NCBI GenBank assembly: GCA_031277355.1
Contig: JAITMN010000060.1
Coordinates: 1 to 36,765 of the forward strand
Direction: 5' to 3'
DNA: 36,765 nucleotides
Source: Nevskiaceae bacterium
Lineage (GTDB): Bacteria; Pseudomonadota; Gammaproteobacteria; Steroidobacterales; Steroidobacteraceae
A program made the position numbers and the translations under genes. The notes under the pieces are model-generated. The model searched no databases. It was not told the DNA's origin and saw only the letters and a list, made by a program, of their open reading frames with translations. Position 1 is the first letter of the stretch. Each line of letters opens with the position of its first letter. Of this stretch, positions 35,903 to 36,765 are shown piece after piece.

Positions 35903-36765
35903 ATGAAACTTCGTGATCACGCCTCTGCCAATTGGGGCGCGCTGCGTCCTTTCATCGCTGCCGAGTATCGTATCGGGCGGCGCATGGCGCGACGCCGCTC
36001 CACTGCTTTTGCCTACGAATTCCTGCGTTTTGGCATCAAGCAGGCTTGGGCCTGCCTGTTCGGTGGAATCATGGTGGCGCTGATCATTGGCACGCATCTG
36101 TGGTATCCCTCCTCCGCCGCGCTTGCCCGTTACGATTTTCTGTTTCTTGCCGCGCTTGCAGTGCAGGTGTTGCTGCTGGTGTTGCGCATGGAGACGCTCG
36201 AAGAGGCCAAGGTGATCCTTGTCTACCATGTCGTCGGCACGGCGATGGAGATATTCAAGACATCGGTGGGTTCGTGGATATACCCCGAAGCCAGTGTGTT
36301 TCACATCGGCGGGGTGCCGCTGTTCACGGGCTTCATGTATGCCTGTATTGGCAGTTACTTCTGTCGTGCATGGTGGCTGTTTCATTTTCAGTTCACCCAC
36401 CATCCGCCCGTGTGGGCGCTGGTGTTGCTCAGCATCGCGATCTACGTCAATTTCTTCCTGCACCACTATGTCCTCGACGTGCGCTATGTGTTGTTCATCG
36501 CGGCGGCGCTGTTGTTCGGGCGCACGCGCGTTTATTTCATCAACTGGCGGGCGCGACGCTGGATGCCGCTGCTGCTGGGGTTGTTTCTGGTCTCGCTGTT
36601 CATCTGGTTTGCGGAGAATGTCGGCACGTTCACGAAGACTTGGCTTTATCCAAACCAGAAAGACGGTTGGCATCTGGTCAGTCTGGCCAAGCTGGGCTCG
36701 TGGTTCCTGCTGCTGATCATCAGCTACACGCTGGTGGCGCTGATCAAGCGGCCACAGGCGCTGGC
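35903..36765 (+). CDS. DUF817-family membrane protein (cut by right edge)
   Basis: At least 287 codons from ATG 35903, five bases after the DUF5615 stop, open to the right edge. The start reads MKLRDHASANWGALRPFIAA, and about eight hydrophobic helices follow, including QAWACLFGGIMVALIIGTHL and FLFLAALAVQVLLLVLRM. The stretch AMEIFKTSVGSWIYPEASVF is a hallmark of DUF817, a family of integral membrane proteins without known function. The stop codon and C-terminus are outside the window. Confidence 0.85.
   Translation, partial: MKLRDHASANWGALRPFIAAEYRIGRRMARRRSTAFAYEFLRFGIKQAWACLFGGIMVALIIGTHLWYPSSAALARYDFLFLAALAVQVLLLVLRMETLEEAKVILVYHVVGTAMEIFKTSVGSWIYPEASVFHIGGVPLFTGFMYACIGSYFCRAWWLFHFQFTHHPPVWALVLLSIAIYVNFFLHHYVLDVRYVLFIAAALLFGRTRVYFINWRARRWMPLLLGLFLVSLFIWFAENVGTFTKTWLYPNQKDGWHLVSLAKLGSWFLLLIISYTLVALIKRPQAL

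Overview
The window is GC-rich, dense bacterial DNA. It suggests a Gammaproteobacterium of the Xanthomonadales/Nevskiales/Steroidobacter type. The reasons are the conserved birA-coaX-SPOR-tRNA-Thr block, a MetX-family enzyme resembling the serine O-succinyltransferases of Xanthomonas-like bacteria next to a cysteine synthase and a CysB-like regulator, and a TonB-receptor/PQQ-dehydrogenase catabolic locus. No 16S or other marker gene is present, so the family-level guess is inference.

Region 1 (1 to about 18,050) is an integrated phage-type element. A P4-type integrase (16680-17888) starts 164 bp beyond the 3' end of a tRNA-Thr gene, and almost all element genes run on the minus strand away from it. 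Behind the integrase come an AlpA-like regulator, a primase, a RecA-fold RepA-type ATPase, an array of eleven ATTGCGC/GCGCAAT motifs that looks like an iteron origin, an SSB-like protein, a PD-(D/E)XK nuclease, a DUF5681 packaging-associated protein, a frameshifted small phage gene, a 2OG-Fe(II) oxygenase and three podovirus-type ejection proteins. Large terminase, portal, capsid and tail genes are absent, so the element is a head-less remnant or a satellite. The left part is an accessory region. It holds a higBA toxin-antitoxin pair, a leader that looks like a P4/C4-type antisense-RNA immunity switch driving five coupled small genes, a 19-bp RNA hairpin, and two separate Panacea-domain (DUF4065) antitoxin loci. 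One Panacea protein is paired with a two-helix membrane protein. The other is paired with a possible MazF-like protein; its antitoxin is frameshifted and its toxin is cut by an IS5-family element that runs off the left edge. The other end of the element lies outside the window.

Region 2 (18,052 to about 22,976) is host backbone: tRNA-Thr(UGU), a SPOR protein, type III pantothenate kinase (coaX), biotin ligase (birA), a CtlX-like amidinohydrolase and an unassigned methyltransferase-like protein, closed by a strong hairpin terminator.

Region 3 (23,000 to about 30,970) looks like one uptake-and-oxidation locus. An AraC regulator and a lipoprotein PQQ/heme-c dehydrogenase run leftward, and a TonB-dependent receptor and a duplicated secreted protein run rightward from the same 113-bp gap. 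A PilZ protein follows. The substrate is unknown.

Region 4 (31,022 to the end) has a secreted endonuclease/exonuclease/phosphatase, a cysK-metX(SST-like) sulfur operon facing a divergent cysB-like gene across a perfect T-N11-A palindrome, a DUF433/DUF5615 candidate toxin-antitoxin pair, and a DUF817 membrane protein cut by the right edge.
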